Of a stretch of 64,000 nt of DNA, positions 36,108-45,107 are shown in pieces. Numbering within the stretch: the stretch's first letter is position 1; every line of letters starts with the position of its first letter. Origin of the DNA: Flavobacterium fluviatile. Lineage in GTDB: Bacteria > Bacteroidota > Bacteroidia > Flavobacteriales > Flavobacteriaceae. Location of the stretch: positions 310,001 to 374,000 of the forward strand of contig NZ_JAADZW010000001.1 in the NCBI RefSeq assembly GCF_010645065.1. Direction: 5' to 3'. The position numbers and the translations under genes were made by a program. The notes beneath the pieces were generated by a model, which did not search any database, was not told the origin of the DNA, and saw only the letters and a list, made by a program, of their open reading frames with translations.

Positions 36108-37639
36108 TGCAAAAAACACAAATGAAAAATAGAAGTAAAATAATAGCAATACTGGCGTTCGTTTTAGCTGGAACAACAATTACGGCACAATCTAAAATTG
36201 CTCAATCACCCAAACCCAATGTGTTATTTATTGCGGTTGATGATTTGAATACATGGTTGGGCTGCTTAAATAATTATTCGAATACCAAAACGCCAAATAT
36301 AGACAGACTAGCAGCTAGAGGGGTGCTTTTCTCCAATGCGCATTGCCAAGCACCTTTGTGTGGGCCTTCTCGTGCTTCGATTATGTCGGGTTTGCGTCCG
36401 TCATCAACAGGAATTTATGGAATGATAGCGGATGAGAAAATACGTTCCGAAAATCCTGCTACCAAAGAGATAGTCTTTCTTCCAGAATATTTCAAAAATA
36501 ATGGCTATCACACCATGGGAATTGGGAAACTATTTCACGATTTTGCTCCCAAAGGCGTTTTTGATGAAGAAGGCGGCAGAGTCAAAGGCTTTGGCCCTTT
36601 GCCCAAAAAACGTTTTGTTTGGGATGGTTTAGGCCCAGCAGACAAAACCAAATACGGACGCACCAGTACCGATTGGGGTGCTTTCCCTGAACAAGATGAA
36701 CAAATGCCAGACCATCAATCGGTCAATTGGGCTATTGATCGTCTGAATAAAAAATACGACCAACCTTTTTTTATGGGGGTTGGATTTTTGCGTCCTCATG
36801 TGCCGTTGTATGTACCTCAAAAATGGTTTGATATGCATCCGCTGGAAGGCATTCAGGTTGCTCCTTATTTGTCAGATGATTTGAAAGATGTGCCACAAGT
36901 GGGATTGGATATCAATGATTTGCCTATGATGCCTTCTACCGAATGGGCGATTCAAACGGGGGAGTGGAAGAAAATGATTCAAGCCTATTTGGCTTGTGTT
37001 AGTTTTGTTGATTATGAAATTGGTCGTGTTTTGGATGCTTTGGATAACAGCGAGCATAGCGCTAATACCATCATTGTTTTATGGTCAGACCATGGTTATC
37101 GTTTGGGCGAAAAGGGAACTTTTGCCAAACACGGTTTATGGGATTCAGCTACTAAAGCGCCTTTGTTATTTGTGGCACCCAATTTGCAAAAAGGAAAAGT
37201 AATTGATACACCTGCCGAAATGCTTTCCATTTATCCAACACTTTTAGAATTGTGTAACCTACCTGCTTACAGCCGAAACGAAGGAATTAGTTTGGTAGCA
37301 ACAATGAAAAGCGATAAAGTAGCAAATAAAGCCTGTGCGCTTACTACTTATGGTGAAAATAATCATTCGGTAAACCAAGGAAGATTTAGATTTACACAAT
37401 ATGAAGACGGAGGACAAGAATTGTACGACCATAAAATTGACCCTAACGAATTTACTAATTTGGCTAATTTTGCAGAGTATAAAAATGAAATCAGAAAACT
37501 AAAAAAATACTTCCCTAAAACCAATGAAAAATGGGACAAGAATTCATCTTATACCTTCCAACCTTATTTTGTGAAACAAAAAGCGCAAAGCAATGGAGAG
37601 GAAGTCAAACCAGTGAATGTAATTGGCGCCGACCAGTAA
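36107..37639 (+). CDS. S1 sulfatase, iduronate-2-sulfatase-like
   Basis: 510 residues from the ATG at 36107, which overlaps the stop of the GH2 gene by one base; an inner ATG at 36122 (MKNRSKII) gives a more usual signal peptide and may be the real start. Metal site D45-D46 in AVDDLNTWLGCL, formylglycine motif C85-G-P-S-R89 followed by ASIMSGLRPSSTGIYG, and WSDHGYRLGEKGTFAKHGLWD for the second metal/catalytic residues. Related to the sulfatases at 1210 and 17665. The overlap indicates translational coupling, so desulfation and GH2 cleavage probably act on the same oligosaccharide. Confidence 0.9.
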   Translation: MQKTQMKNRSKIIAILAFVLAGTTITAQSKIAQSPKPNVLFIAVDDLNTWLGCLNNYSNTKTPNIDRLAARGVLFSNAHCQAPLCGPSRASIMSGLRPSSTGIYGMIADEKIRSENPATKEIVFLPEYFKNNGYHTMGIGKLFHDFAPKGVFDEEGGRVKGFGPLPKKRFVWDGLGPADKTKYGRTSTDWGAFPEQDEQMPDHQSVNWAIDRLNKKYDQPFFMGVGFLRPHVPLYVPQKWFDMHPLEGIQVAPYLSDDLKDVPQVGLDINDLPMMPSTEWAIQTGEWKKMIQAYLACVSFVDYEIGRVLDALDNSEHSANTIIVLWSDHGYRLGEKGTFAKHGLWDSATKAPLLFVAPNLQKGKVIDTPAEMLSIYPTLLELCNLPAYSRNEGISLVATMKSDKVANKACALTTYGENNHSVNQGRFRFTQYEDGGQELYDHKIDPNEFTNLANFAEYKNEIRKLKKYFPKTNEKWDKNSSYTFQPYFVKQKAQSNGEEVKPVNVIGADQ

Positions 37640-37691
37640 TTTGTTTTTAGCAGTAACCCTAAAGTAATTTATAATTTTAAAAAAAAGTACC

Positions 37692-40154
37692 TTGAAAAAG
37701 TTAATAGTCTTGTTTTTCCTCCCGATTTGTTGTCTTGTTAGCACTCATTTTAAAGCGCAATCCTTACAACATCCAGCCATTTGGGTGACCAATGAAGAGC
37801 GTCCACAAATTTTAGAGAAAATAAAAAAATACGATTGGGCAAAAAGCATGCTCAATCAGTTGCATCAGCGTGTGGATGGAGCACTCCAAAAACACCAATC
37901 GGATCCTAATGCGATTTTGAATTCCGTCCCAGCTTTTGCCAAACACGACCGTGAAAATTCAGAGCAAAAAGCAGGACCTCTAGCGTCAGCGCACAATAAA
38001 GTGTTGGCACTTGCCTCGGATGCAGGTTATTTGTATTATTTGACCCAAGACGAGAAATATGCCCAATTTGCAGCAGATATTTTGGGCGTTTATATTGATC
38101 ATATTACGCCTTTAACTCCTCAAACGACTACTATTTGTGGCTATGAGTTTTTTGACCCAAGGACTACTTATGGACCTTTTGCCATAACCTATGATTTTAT
38201 TTATCCGTATTTAAAACAAGCCAATGCAACGGTCTATTCTAAAATGCAAAAAAAGCGCATTCCTTTTGACAATGCAAAAGCTCAAAAAGCAATGGCTAAT
38301 GTAGCTGGTAATGTATTGCAAGAATATGGCAAACCCGACAAGCATGGTAAAACCATTTCGAATCATCCTATCTTAACAGCCTCGGGAGCTTTGTTCAGTA
38401 TTTTATGTATTGAAGATGATAAAGAACGTCAGCGCTTGTTTGATGTTTTTTGGGAAAAAGGAACGGCACACCAAAATTCATTTAAAAATACGATTCTACC
38501 CATGTTTGGAGAGCAAGGCGTCTGGCCGGAATCGTTGAGTTATAGTTTTATGCCCATTATTACGATGACTTTAAATATTGTAGATCGTATTTATCCAGAA
38601 ATGAATGTAACTCAGGAGAATAAACACATTTTGAATGGCAATTTTTTGTTTGATTATCTAAGGCATCCAAACCGAACATTTGTACGTTTTGGTGACTCCA
38701 AACGAAATAATGATAGTACCGACGACCTTTATCGCTACACTTTGGATATTGCCGAAAGAAGAGGTTATGATGATATTAAACAAAAGGCACAACTGGCTTT
38801 AAAACAAACCAATGAAGCCAATGGAGGATATAAGCCTAAATTAGGTGATAATATTTTTAACAATTTTCAAATACTAGACTTGTTTTGGGGACATCCTATT
38901 CCTGAAAAAATTGATGGACATATTAATTTTAATAAACCTACGGTAATCGTAAAACATGCAGGTATAGCACTACAACGTAATTATGTTGCCAAAGAAAATG
39001 AAATTTATGGTTTGTGCGGTATCATTGGAGGTGCTTCGTATGTGCATTCGCATTTAACCGGGATTTCTATGGAATTGTATGGCGCTGGTTATGTAATGGC
39101 TGCCAATGCTGGACTTCCTGCTACTGTTGCAGAACGTAAAATTCCGCTTCATGAAAAATATTTCAGATTGTATGCCGGTAATAATTCGGTAATTGTGAAC
39201 GGAAGTTCTCATGGTTTGGATGAAGGTTCCTGGAAAGGAGATGCTTATGTTTGGCAAAACAATACTGTAAATATAGCTGCTGAGCCGAAACATTTGGAAA
39301 ACCCGATTGCTGAAAATTTTAGCTTTGCTACTCAATTTTTGAAGGACGAGGTTAATAATTGTGTTCAGGAACGAACACTAAGTACGATTCGAACCAGTGA
39401 AAAAACAGCCTATTATTTGGATATTTTCCGTTCTAAATCGAATGGCGAAAATAAATTTCATGATTATATCTATCACAATATTGGCGATGAAACTATTATA
39501 AAAAATGAAAAAGGACAGCTTTTATCTTTGAAAGAAACCGACCGTTACAACAATGATATAGGTGACCCTGTGCAATCACCAGGATGGCGCTATTTTGAAA
39601 ATACCAAAGTAACCGAGTCCATAAAAGATGGAGTGGATGTGACTTTTAAAATTGATTTTGATAAAAAATACATGCACATGATGGTACCAAAAGGAGTGGA
39701 ACGTGAATATACCTCCGCCTTAGCGCCACCCACACGTGAGGCTGAAAATGGGTATCTAAAAAAGAAAACACAAGTCGTGGCTATCAGACAAAAAGGAGAG
39801 GCCTGGGACAAACCTTTTATGGCTGTTTTTGAACCTTCTTTAAATTCCGAATCTAGTGTTCAAAGTGTAGAGCCTTTGATGGATGGTAATAAAGTAGTGG
39901 GAGCCAAAGTGATTTCTAAAATAAATAAAACGCTAATTACCGACTATATTATTTGTCAGGATAAAGCAGATTCTGTTTATTCGAATAAAGATTTGAAATT
40001 AAATTTTGAAGGTCGTTTTGGCATTGTAAGAGTAGAAGAGGTTAAAGGAAAAAGGACCGTAAGTCTGTACATTGGTGAGGGGAAAAAAATAGGTTTTGTT
40101 TCTTTTGAGGTGAAAGGAGACGATCAAAATCGTGCTTTTAAAACTTTTTTGTAA
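37692..40154 (+). CDS. Heparinase II/III-like lyase paralogue without T9SS tail; TTG start
   Basis: 820 residues starting at TTG (37692), chosen because it opens directly into a signal peptide MKKLIVLFFLPICCLVSTHFKAQS with no better ATG upstream. It is collinear with the lyase at 19580: SLQHPAIWVTNEERPQIL at the start, YGLCGIIGGASYVHSHLTGISMELYGAGYVMAANAGLP in the catalytic region, and HMMVPKGVEREYTSALAPPTREAENGYLKKKTQ near the end. It stops after LYIGEGKKIGFVSFEV and lacks the sorting domain of the other copy, so it is probably periplasmic or otherwise cell-associated. It may process oligosaccharides released outside by its paralogue. Confidence 0.8.
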   Translation: MKKLIVLFFLPICCLVSTHFKAQSLQHPAIWVTNEERPQILEKIKKYDWAKSMLNQLHQRVDGALQKHQSDPNAILNSVPAFAKHDRENSEQKAGPLASAHNKVLALASDAGYLYYLTQDEKYAQFAADILGVYIDHITPLTPQTTTICGYEFFDPRTTYGPFAITYDFIYPYLKQANATVYSKMQKKRIPFDNAKAQKAMANVAGNVLQEYGKPDKHGKTISNHPILTASGALFSILCIEDDKERQRLFDVFWEKGTAHQNSFKNTILPMFGEQGVWPESLSYSFMPIITMTLNIVDRIYPEMNVTQENKHILNGNFLFDYLRHPNRTFVRFGDSKRNNDSTDDLYRYTLDIAERRGYDDIKQKAQLALKQTNEANGGYKPKLGDNIFNNFQILDLFWGHPIPEKIDGHINFNKPTVIVKHAGIALQRNYVAKENEIYGLCGIIGGASYVHSHLTGISMELYGAGYVMAANAGLPATVAERKIPLHEKYFRLYAGNNSVIVNGSSHGLDEGSWKGDAYVWQNNTVNIAAEPKHLENPIAENFSFATQFLKDEVNNCVQERTLSTIRTSEKTAYYLDIFRSKSNGENKFHDYIYHNIGDETIIKNEKGQLLSLKETDRYNNDIGDPVQSPGWRYFENTKVTESIKDGVDVTFKIDFDKKYMHMMVPKGVEREYTSALAPPTREAENGYLKKKTQVVAIRQKGEAWDKPFMAVFEPSLNSESSVQSVEPLMDGNKVVGAKVISKINKTLITDYIICQDKADSVYSNKDLKLNFEGRFGIVRVEEVKGKRTVSLYIGEGKKIGFVSFEVKGDDQNRAFKTFL

Positions 40155-40200
40155 TTCCACTTGGTAGGTATTTTATTAGTTAATTGAAATTTAAATTAAA

Positions 40201-41349
40201 ATGAAACCACTTTTATTGAAAAAGAAACTAGCCATTTTTTTTATGACCTCCATATTGTTAAGCTCCTGCAAAGTACAGGAACACACCTTATTATTTGTAG
40301 GGAGTTATACCGATAAGAAACCCGCTAAAGGGATTAAAGTTTATAATTTTAATCTAAAAACCGGGGAAGCTATCTTGACCGATGAAGTGGATTCAATTAT
40401 TAATCCTTCGTTTTTAAGATTGGCACCAAATGGGAAATACCTGTACAGTGTTTTGGAAAGTCAGATGCCTACCAATGGCAAAGTTGCCGCTTTCCAAATT
40501 GATATTGCTCAGGGAAAATTAAAACTGCTTACTATCCAGGATGCTGGTGGCAGAAATCCAGCACATTTAGAGATAGACAAATCAGGTAAGCATCTTGTTG
40601 CATCCAACTATGCCGATCCAAGTTTGAGCGTTTTCAAAATCAAACCAGACGGTAGTCTCAACAAATTCAATCAGTTTTTTACTTTTTCGGGTAGTAGTAT
40701 TATAAAAGTAAAACAAGAAACCAGCCACATTCATTCTTCCAATTTTTTTCCAGACAATGAAGCTTTATTGGTGCAGGATTTAGGAACTGACAAAATGTAT
40801 CAATTTAAAGTAATTCACGGAAAAGATGATTTTTTTGAAATACAAAAAGCAGGCGAAATAAAGGTAAAAACGGGGAGTGGTCCAAGGCACTTTACCTTTC
40901 ATCCTAATGGTAAGTTTGCCTACGGTGTTACAGAATTTAGTGGAGAAGTTTTGGCGTATAATACTAATCAGGACCAATTGGATTTTCTAGCTGCCTATAA
41001 AGCCTATGAGACCAATCAGACTATTTATAGCGGAGCCGATATCCATATTTCGCCCGATGGAAAATTTTTGTATGCTTCTAACCGAGGCCCAAACGAACAT
41101 AGTATTGTGATTTTTGCAGTCAATCAAAAAGAGGGTACATTAAAATTAGTGGGGCATGAACCTACCTACGGCGAGCATCCTCGAAATTTTGCTATTGATC
41201 CTTCGGGTAATTTTTTACTAGTTGCGAATCAATACTCCAATTCAATTGTTGTTTTTCGTAGAGATTCTAAAACGGGAAAACTGCAAAAATTACCCAAAGA
41301 AATTACTGTACCAAGTCCATCAAGTTTGCAAATGCGAAGCTATAAGTAG
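40201..41349 (+). CDS. Lactonase-family seven-bladed propeller lipoprotein
   Basis: 382 residues. Lipobox LLSSC near residue 23. The beta-propeller of the lactonase family (PF10282, 6-phosphogluconolactonase type) is shown by repeated blades: LLFVGSYTD…KGIKVYNFNL, NPSFLRLAPNGKYLYSV, NPAHLEIDKSGKHLVASNYADPSLSVF, GPRHFTFHPNGKFAYGVTE, DIHISPDGKFLYASNRGPNEHSIVIF and HPRNFAIDPSGNFLLVANQ. The family hydrolyses sugar lactones, but an exported lipoprotein in a polysaccharide locus may act on aldonolactones or bind glycans instead. It lies 46 nt after the lyase and before the TonB receptor. Confidence 0.83.
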   Translation: MKPLLLKKKLAIFFMTSILLSSCKVQEHTLLFVGSYTDKKPAKGIKVYNFNLKTGEAILTDEVDSIINPSFLRLAPNGKYLYSVLESQMPTNGKVAAFQIDIAQGKLKLLTIQDAGGRNPAHLEIDKSGKHLVASNYADPSLSVFKIKPDGSLNKFNQFFTFSGSSIIKVKQETSHIHSSNFFPDNEALLVQDLGTDKMYQFKVIHGKDDFFEIQKAGEIKVKTGSGPRHFTFHPNGKFAYGVTEFSGEVLAYNTNQDQLDFLAAYKAYETNQTIYSGADIHISPDGKFLYASNRGPNEHSIVIFAVNQKEGTLKLVGHEPTYGEHPRNFAIDPSGNFLLVANQYSNSIVVFRRDSKTGKLQKLPKEITVPSPSSLQMRSYK

Positions 41350-41431
41350 GACACCACAAATTGTACTTATATTTTAATCTACTTTAAATAGCTCATTCGA
41401 GAGCTTAAATTTTTATTTTTTTAAATTGATT

Positions 41432-43915
41432 ATGAAATTAAAAACTTTTTTTCTAACGCTTACGCTATTGTTTAGTATCGGAATTTCCGCTCAGATAACC
41501 GGTAAAGTAGTCGATGAAAATTATCCATTAGAATACGCCACAGCCACTCTTTTTTCTGCCAAAGACAAAACTTTGGTTACGGGAGTTGTAACCGATGCCA
41601 TGGGAAAATTTACTTTAGAAAATATAAAAATCGGAAGTTATTATTTAGAAGTTTCCTTTATTGGCTTCCATTCAAAAACAATATCGAATATCCAGATAGC
41701 AGCCAAAAATAAAACTGTTGATGTTGGAACCATCTCTTTAATTTCGGCCGAACACCAATTGACCGATGTGGTAATAACTACCCAACAAAAAACAGTTACC
41801 AACAAAATAGACCGCCAAGTGTACGATGCCAAAGCTTTTCAGAACAGTAAAGGTGGAACTGCTACTGATGTTTTGAAAAACTTACCTTCTGTTACCATCG
41901 ATGGTCAAGGACAAGTAAGTGTGAGAGGAACCACAGGATTCAAGGTTTTGTTAAACGGAAAGCCAACACAAGGCGATGTCGCTACCATTTTGGGACAACT
42001 ACCTGCCAATGCAATCGAGCGGGTGGAAGTGGTAACGGCACCTTCGGCAAAATATGATCCTGATGGAAAGGCAGGACTGCTAAACATTATAACCAAAAAA
42101 GGAGTCCTAAATGGAACCTATGCACAACTGAATCTTAAAGGTGGATTTCCATCTATTGAAGATTATGACAACCAAGATCCTGTCCATCGTTACGGAATTG
42201 ACGGTACTTATACCATCAGAAAAGACAAATGGGATATCGCTTTGGGCGGTAGTTATTCTCGTAGCGATATCACAGGCCGTCGGGAAGGCGATGTGTACAC
42301 AATTAATGAGGTAGAAAATTACAAAACACATTTCCCCTCAGATGGAGAACGCAGTACAGACTTGCTGGATTATAGTGGTCGTTTGACTGTGGATTATACC
42401 CCAAATAAAAACAATGCTTTTTCGGTTGCTTTTTATGGAGGAAAACGAAAAAATGATCGAACGGCTAATATTATTTATAACAATGAAACCACTTCATTGG
42501 CTGATAATAGTGTCTTGAGTACTTTTGATTACCTAAATGAAAATCTACGTACCCGTGATGGCGATTTTGCCTTAGGAAGTTTTGACTATACGCATTCTTT
42601 CAAAAATGAATCAAAATTAACTGCTACTTTTTTATACGAATACAGTTTGTTGGGAGGACCAACTACTAATCTGAATTTGAGCCTCGACAAAACACAAGTT
42701 TATCAAGACGAATACAATACGAATGTCAATCCACTGCATGGTACACGAGCGCAATTGGACTATACTTTTAGACCTTTTTCTTTTGGAAAAATCGAAGCGG
42801 GGTACCAATACAGAGGAATTTCGAATGAAGGTAATTTTATCTACGAAAGACGTAATCCTGCCACAGGAAAGTATGAAATTGTTCCAGAGTTTACCAGTGA
42901 AGTCAACTTAAAGCGAATTATTCATTCGGGTTATGCGCAATTAAACGGAAGCAACGAGAAATGGGAATATGCCGCAGGACTTCGTTTGGAATCCATGAAC
43001 CGTGATTTTTATCTAAAAGGATACGATCAAGCAGCCGAAAACCTTTCCTATGACTACGTAAAATTGTTTCCATCTGCTTCGGCACAATACACGACAGATC
43101 AAGAGTTGAAATTAAAATTAGGCTATAGCAAACGTGTCGATCGTGCCCCTACTTACCAAATGAATCCTTTTAAAGAAAGAGAGCACTCGGAAACGTACGA
43201 ACAAGGAGACAAAAATTTATTACCCGAATTTACCGATTTAGTAGAGCTTAGCGTGAGCAAAAATTTTAATGACACAAATTCGATTTTTGCAACTGCCTAT
43301 TTCCGAAATGTACAAAACCTAATTAACCGCGTCAATACACTTTCCTATGACAGCGCTGGGGTTTTAAACGATACTATTTTAGATCGAATTTATACCAACG
43401 TAGGTCGCGGCCGCACCATTGGTTTAGAGGTAGGTTCACAATTTAAAATAACCGACAAGTGGAAAAACTTCATCGGAGCCAACGTTTACAGCTTAAACAT
43501 CAATGGAAGTTTTAATGGTATGGCAATCAACTCAACGGCTACTCAGTATGCTATCAATGCTAATAGTACTTACAACTTTTCCAAAACTGCTTCTTTGCAA
43601 TTCACGTTTAATTATTTGTCGGAGCGCATTACCGCACAAGGCGAAGATTCTCATTTTTATTCACCTAATCTAAGTTTTAGAAAAACATTCTTAGACAATC
43701 AATTGGTAGTAACCCTACAGTGGCAGAACATAGACATGGGACTTTTAGACACCAACGAACAGCGTATTACTACTTACAGTCCAGACGCCTTTTATACCAC
43801 AACCAATTATGTGTATGAGGTAGATATGGTGATTTTAAACCTTTCTTATACTTTCAATAAAAGCAAAAACAAATCAAAATTCATTGATAGTGAATTTGGT
43901 AAGAAAGAATTCTAG
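41432..43915 (+). CDS. TonB-dependent outer membrane receptor (OMP_b-brl_3 type)
   Basis: 827 residues from the ATG at 41432; an in-frame TTG at 41426 is rejected. Signal peptide (…GISAQ), carboxypeptidase-regulatory-like domain (about 20-90, ITGKVVDENYPLEYATATLFS…), plug domain (TDVLKNLPSVTIDGQGQVSVRGTTGFKVLLNGKPTQ…) and a 22-strand-type barrel. It is of the outer-membrane beta-barrel family (PF14905) rather than SusC, and no SusD lies beside it. It may import a small product of glycan breakdown. Last gene of the polysaccharide locus; an 11-bp hairpin lies 310 nt downstream. Confidence 0.85.
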   Translation: MKLKTFFLTLTLLFSIGISAQITGKVVDENYPLEYATATLFSAKDKTLVTGVVTDAMGKFTLENIKIGSYYLEVSFIGFHSKTISNIQIAAKNKTVDVGTISLISAEHQLTDVVITTQQKTVTNKIDRQVYDAKAFQNSKGGTATDVLKNLPSVTIDGQGQVSVRGTTGFKVLLNGKPTQGDVATILGQLPANAIERVEVVTAPSAKYDPDGKAGLLNIITKKGVLNGTYAQLNLKGGFPSIEDYDNQDPVHRYGIDGTYTIRKDKWDIALGGSYSRSDITGRREGDVYTINEVENYKTHFPSDGERSTDLLDYSGRLTVDYTPNKNNAFSVAFYGGKRKNDRTANIIYNNETTSLADNSVLSTFDYLNENLRTRDGDFALGSFDYTHSFKNESKLTATFLYEYSLLGGPTTNLNLSLDKTQVYQDEYNTNVNPLHGTRAQLDYTFRPFSFGKIEAGYQYRGISNEGNFIYERRNPATGKYEIVPEFTSEVNLKRIIHSGYAQLNGSNEKWEYAAGLRLESMNRDFYLKGYDQAAENLSYDYVKLFPSASAQYTTDQELKLKLGYSKRVDRAPTYQMNPFKEREHSETYEQGDKNLLPEFTDLVELSVSKNFNDTNSIFATAYFRNVQNLINRVNTLSYDSAGVLNDTILDRIYTNVGRGRTIGLEVGSQFKITDKWKNFIGANVYSLNINGSFNGMAINSTATQYAINANSTYNFSKTASLQFTFNYLSERITAQGEDSHFYSPNLSFRKTFLDNQLVVTLQWQNIDMGLLDTNEQRITTYSPDAFYTTTNYVYEVDMVILNLSYTFNKSKNKSKFIDSEFGKKEF

Positions 43916-44379
43916 TTTAATTTTCTACTCGAATAAACATCGCGATTATAAATGGTAAAAACTAAAACTATTTGCTAAAGAAAATTTCTTTAAAATTTTA
44001 TTCTCAAAAGAGGATAATTTTTAGGGGGTTTGATTAATTAATTTTAATAATATTTGAAGATCAATATTCTTTATTGAGTGTATGATTTTTAAGATAGATT
44101 CAAAATATAGAAAAAAATGGAATCTTTATTTGTATTAAAACGCTATAATAAATTTGGAGCTATTTGGTATTCAAACTTCTTATTTTAATAGAATGTTGTT
44201 AAGATATGACTTTAATCCTAAGTTAAGTGATAGTTTTTTGCTATCACTTAAAAAAGTAAATGGCTATAATTTTAGCTAAAGTCAGAACTTTTTAAATAAG
44301 TCCAATTTGCTAGATAAAAGTGATAAAAACAAGATCTTCCTTGGTATAAACCATAATTTCGTTAAGTAAAAAATGGCCC
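43916..44379. other. 464-nt gap between the polysaccharide locus and the mobilization module
   Basis: AT-rich and without a supportable gene. It contains the perfect hairpin at 44223-44251 and otherwise only low-complexity A/T tracts. It marks the change from + strand catabolic genes to - strand mobilization genes. Confidence 0.5.
44223..44251. terminator. Perfect 11-bp hairpin, possible bidirectional terminator
   Basis: TTAAGTGATAG (44223-44233) and CTATCACTTAA (44241-44251) flank a TTTTTTG loop. It lies between convergent gene blocks: the TonB receptor (+) and the RadC gene (-). It has A-runs on one side, as expected for a terminator reading leftward. Confidence 0.55.
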
Positions 44380-44844
44380 CTATAAGGCGCCATCATCCAT
44401 AAATGAGTAATAAGATTCTGCGGTGATAATCAGATGATCTACTAATTTAATCTCGAGCAGTTCCCCTGCTTGTTTGATTTTTCTAGTGAGGTGTTTATCG
44501 GCTTCGGAGGGGTTTAGATTTCCAGAAGGATGGTTATGTGCAATCATAATGCTGGTAGCATTGGCTTTAAGCGCGGCTGAGAAAATCATGCGAAGATCTA
44601 CTACTGTTCCAGTAATACCCCCTGAGGACATCTCGTAGAGTCCAAGAACTTTTAAAGAGTGATTGAGAAGCAGTATCTTGAATTGTTCGAAGTATTCAAT
44701 TTTTCCTTCATCCCATGAGGATCTAAGTAAAGTACTGGCTTCATTTGAGGATTTAATCTGAGGTCTTTGGGACGCTTTTACTTTTGTTTTGTAAACAAGT
44801 TCAATTTCTGAGACCATTTGCCATTTTTGAGTGGTAGTTTCCAT
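44380..44844 (-). CDS. RadC-like JAB/MPN domain protein
   Basis: 154 residues. The JAB1/MPN metalloprotease-like motif HNHPSGNLNPSEAD (about residue 100) with upstream SSGGITGTVVDLRMIFSAAL is typical of RadC-family proteins. Chromosomal RadC is longer and has an N-terminal helix-hairpin-helix region that is missing here; short forms like this are common on plasmids, mobile islands and phages of Bacteroidota. It is the last gene of the - strand module with DUF932 and SSB. Its true activity is unproven for the family. Confidence 0.85.
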   Translation of the reverse strand: METTTQKWQMVSEIELVYKTKVKASQRPQIKSSNEASTLLRSSWDEGKIEYFEQFKILLLNHSLKVLGLYEMSSGGITGTVVDLRMIFSAALKANATSIMIAHNHPSGNLNPSEADKHLTRKIKQAGELLEIKLVDHLIITAESYYSFMDDGAL

Positions 44845-45028
44845 GATTTTTATATTTTAAATTAATAATGGAACTAGACCCGGAAATCTTCAAGCGAGGG
44901 CAAAAAGCAACGCAATAAAGCACAGCTACGCCTGTGCATTTATGGGGGAATTTTTTGTAGCGAACCGCCGAAGGTTTCCTAACTTTGTGGCACTATTAAT
45001 GACATATAAATAAGAATAACCCCATTAC

Positions 45029-45046
45029 CAAAGCTTCAGAGCTTTG
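45029..45046. repeat. Small perfect hairpin
   Basis: CAAAGCT (45029-45035), TCAG loop, AGCTTTG (45040-45046). It lies between the RadC and DUF932 genes with another hairpin at 45068; the pair may shape or end the DUF932 mRNA. Confidence 0.35.
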
Positions 45047-45063
45047 AAGTGTCTGTCGCGCGC

Positions 45064-45100
45064 CAAAATAGCAATGGGCTTAAAAGACGTCCATTGCTAT
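45064..45100 (-). terminator. Probable terminator after the DUF932 gene
   Basis: ATAGCAATGG (45068-45077) and CCATTGCTAT (45091-45100) are perfect inverted repeats; read on the - strand the stem is followed by TTTT. It starts 8 nt after the DUF932 stop. Confidence 0.6.
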
Positions 45101-45107
45101 AGGATTC

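Noticed and set aside
41346-41382. Possible eighth CAGGA promoter before the TonB receptor (GTAGGACA)
   Set aside because: The position 28 nt downstream reads TTAATCTA, not a -7 box, and the motif overlaps the stop codon of the upstream gene.
41426-41431. TTG start for the TonB receptor
   Set aside because: An ATG two codons later begins the signal peptide; the TTG adds nothing.
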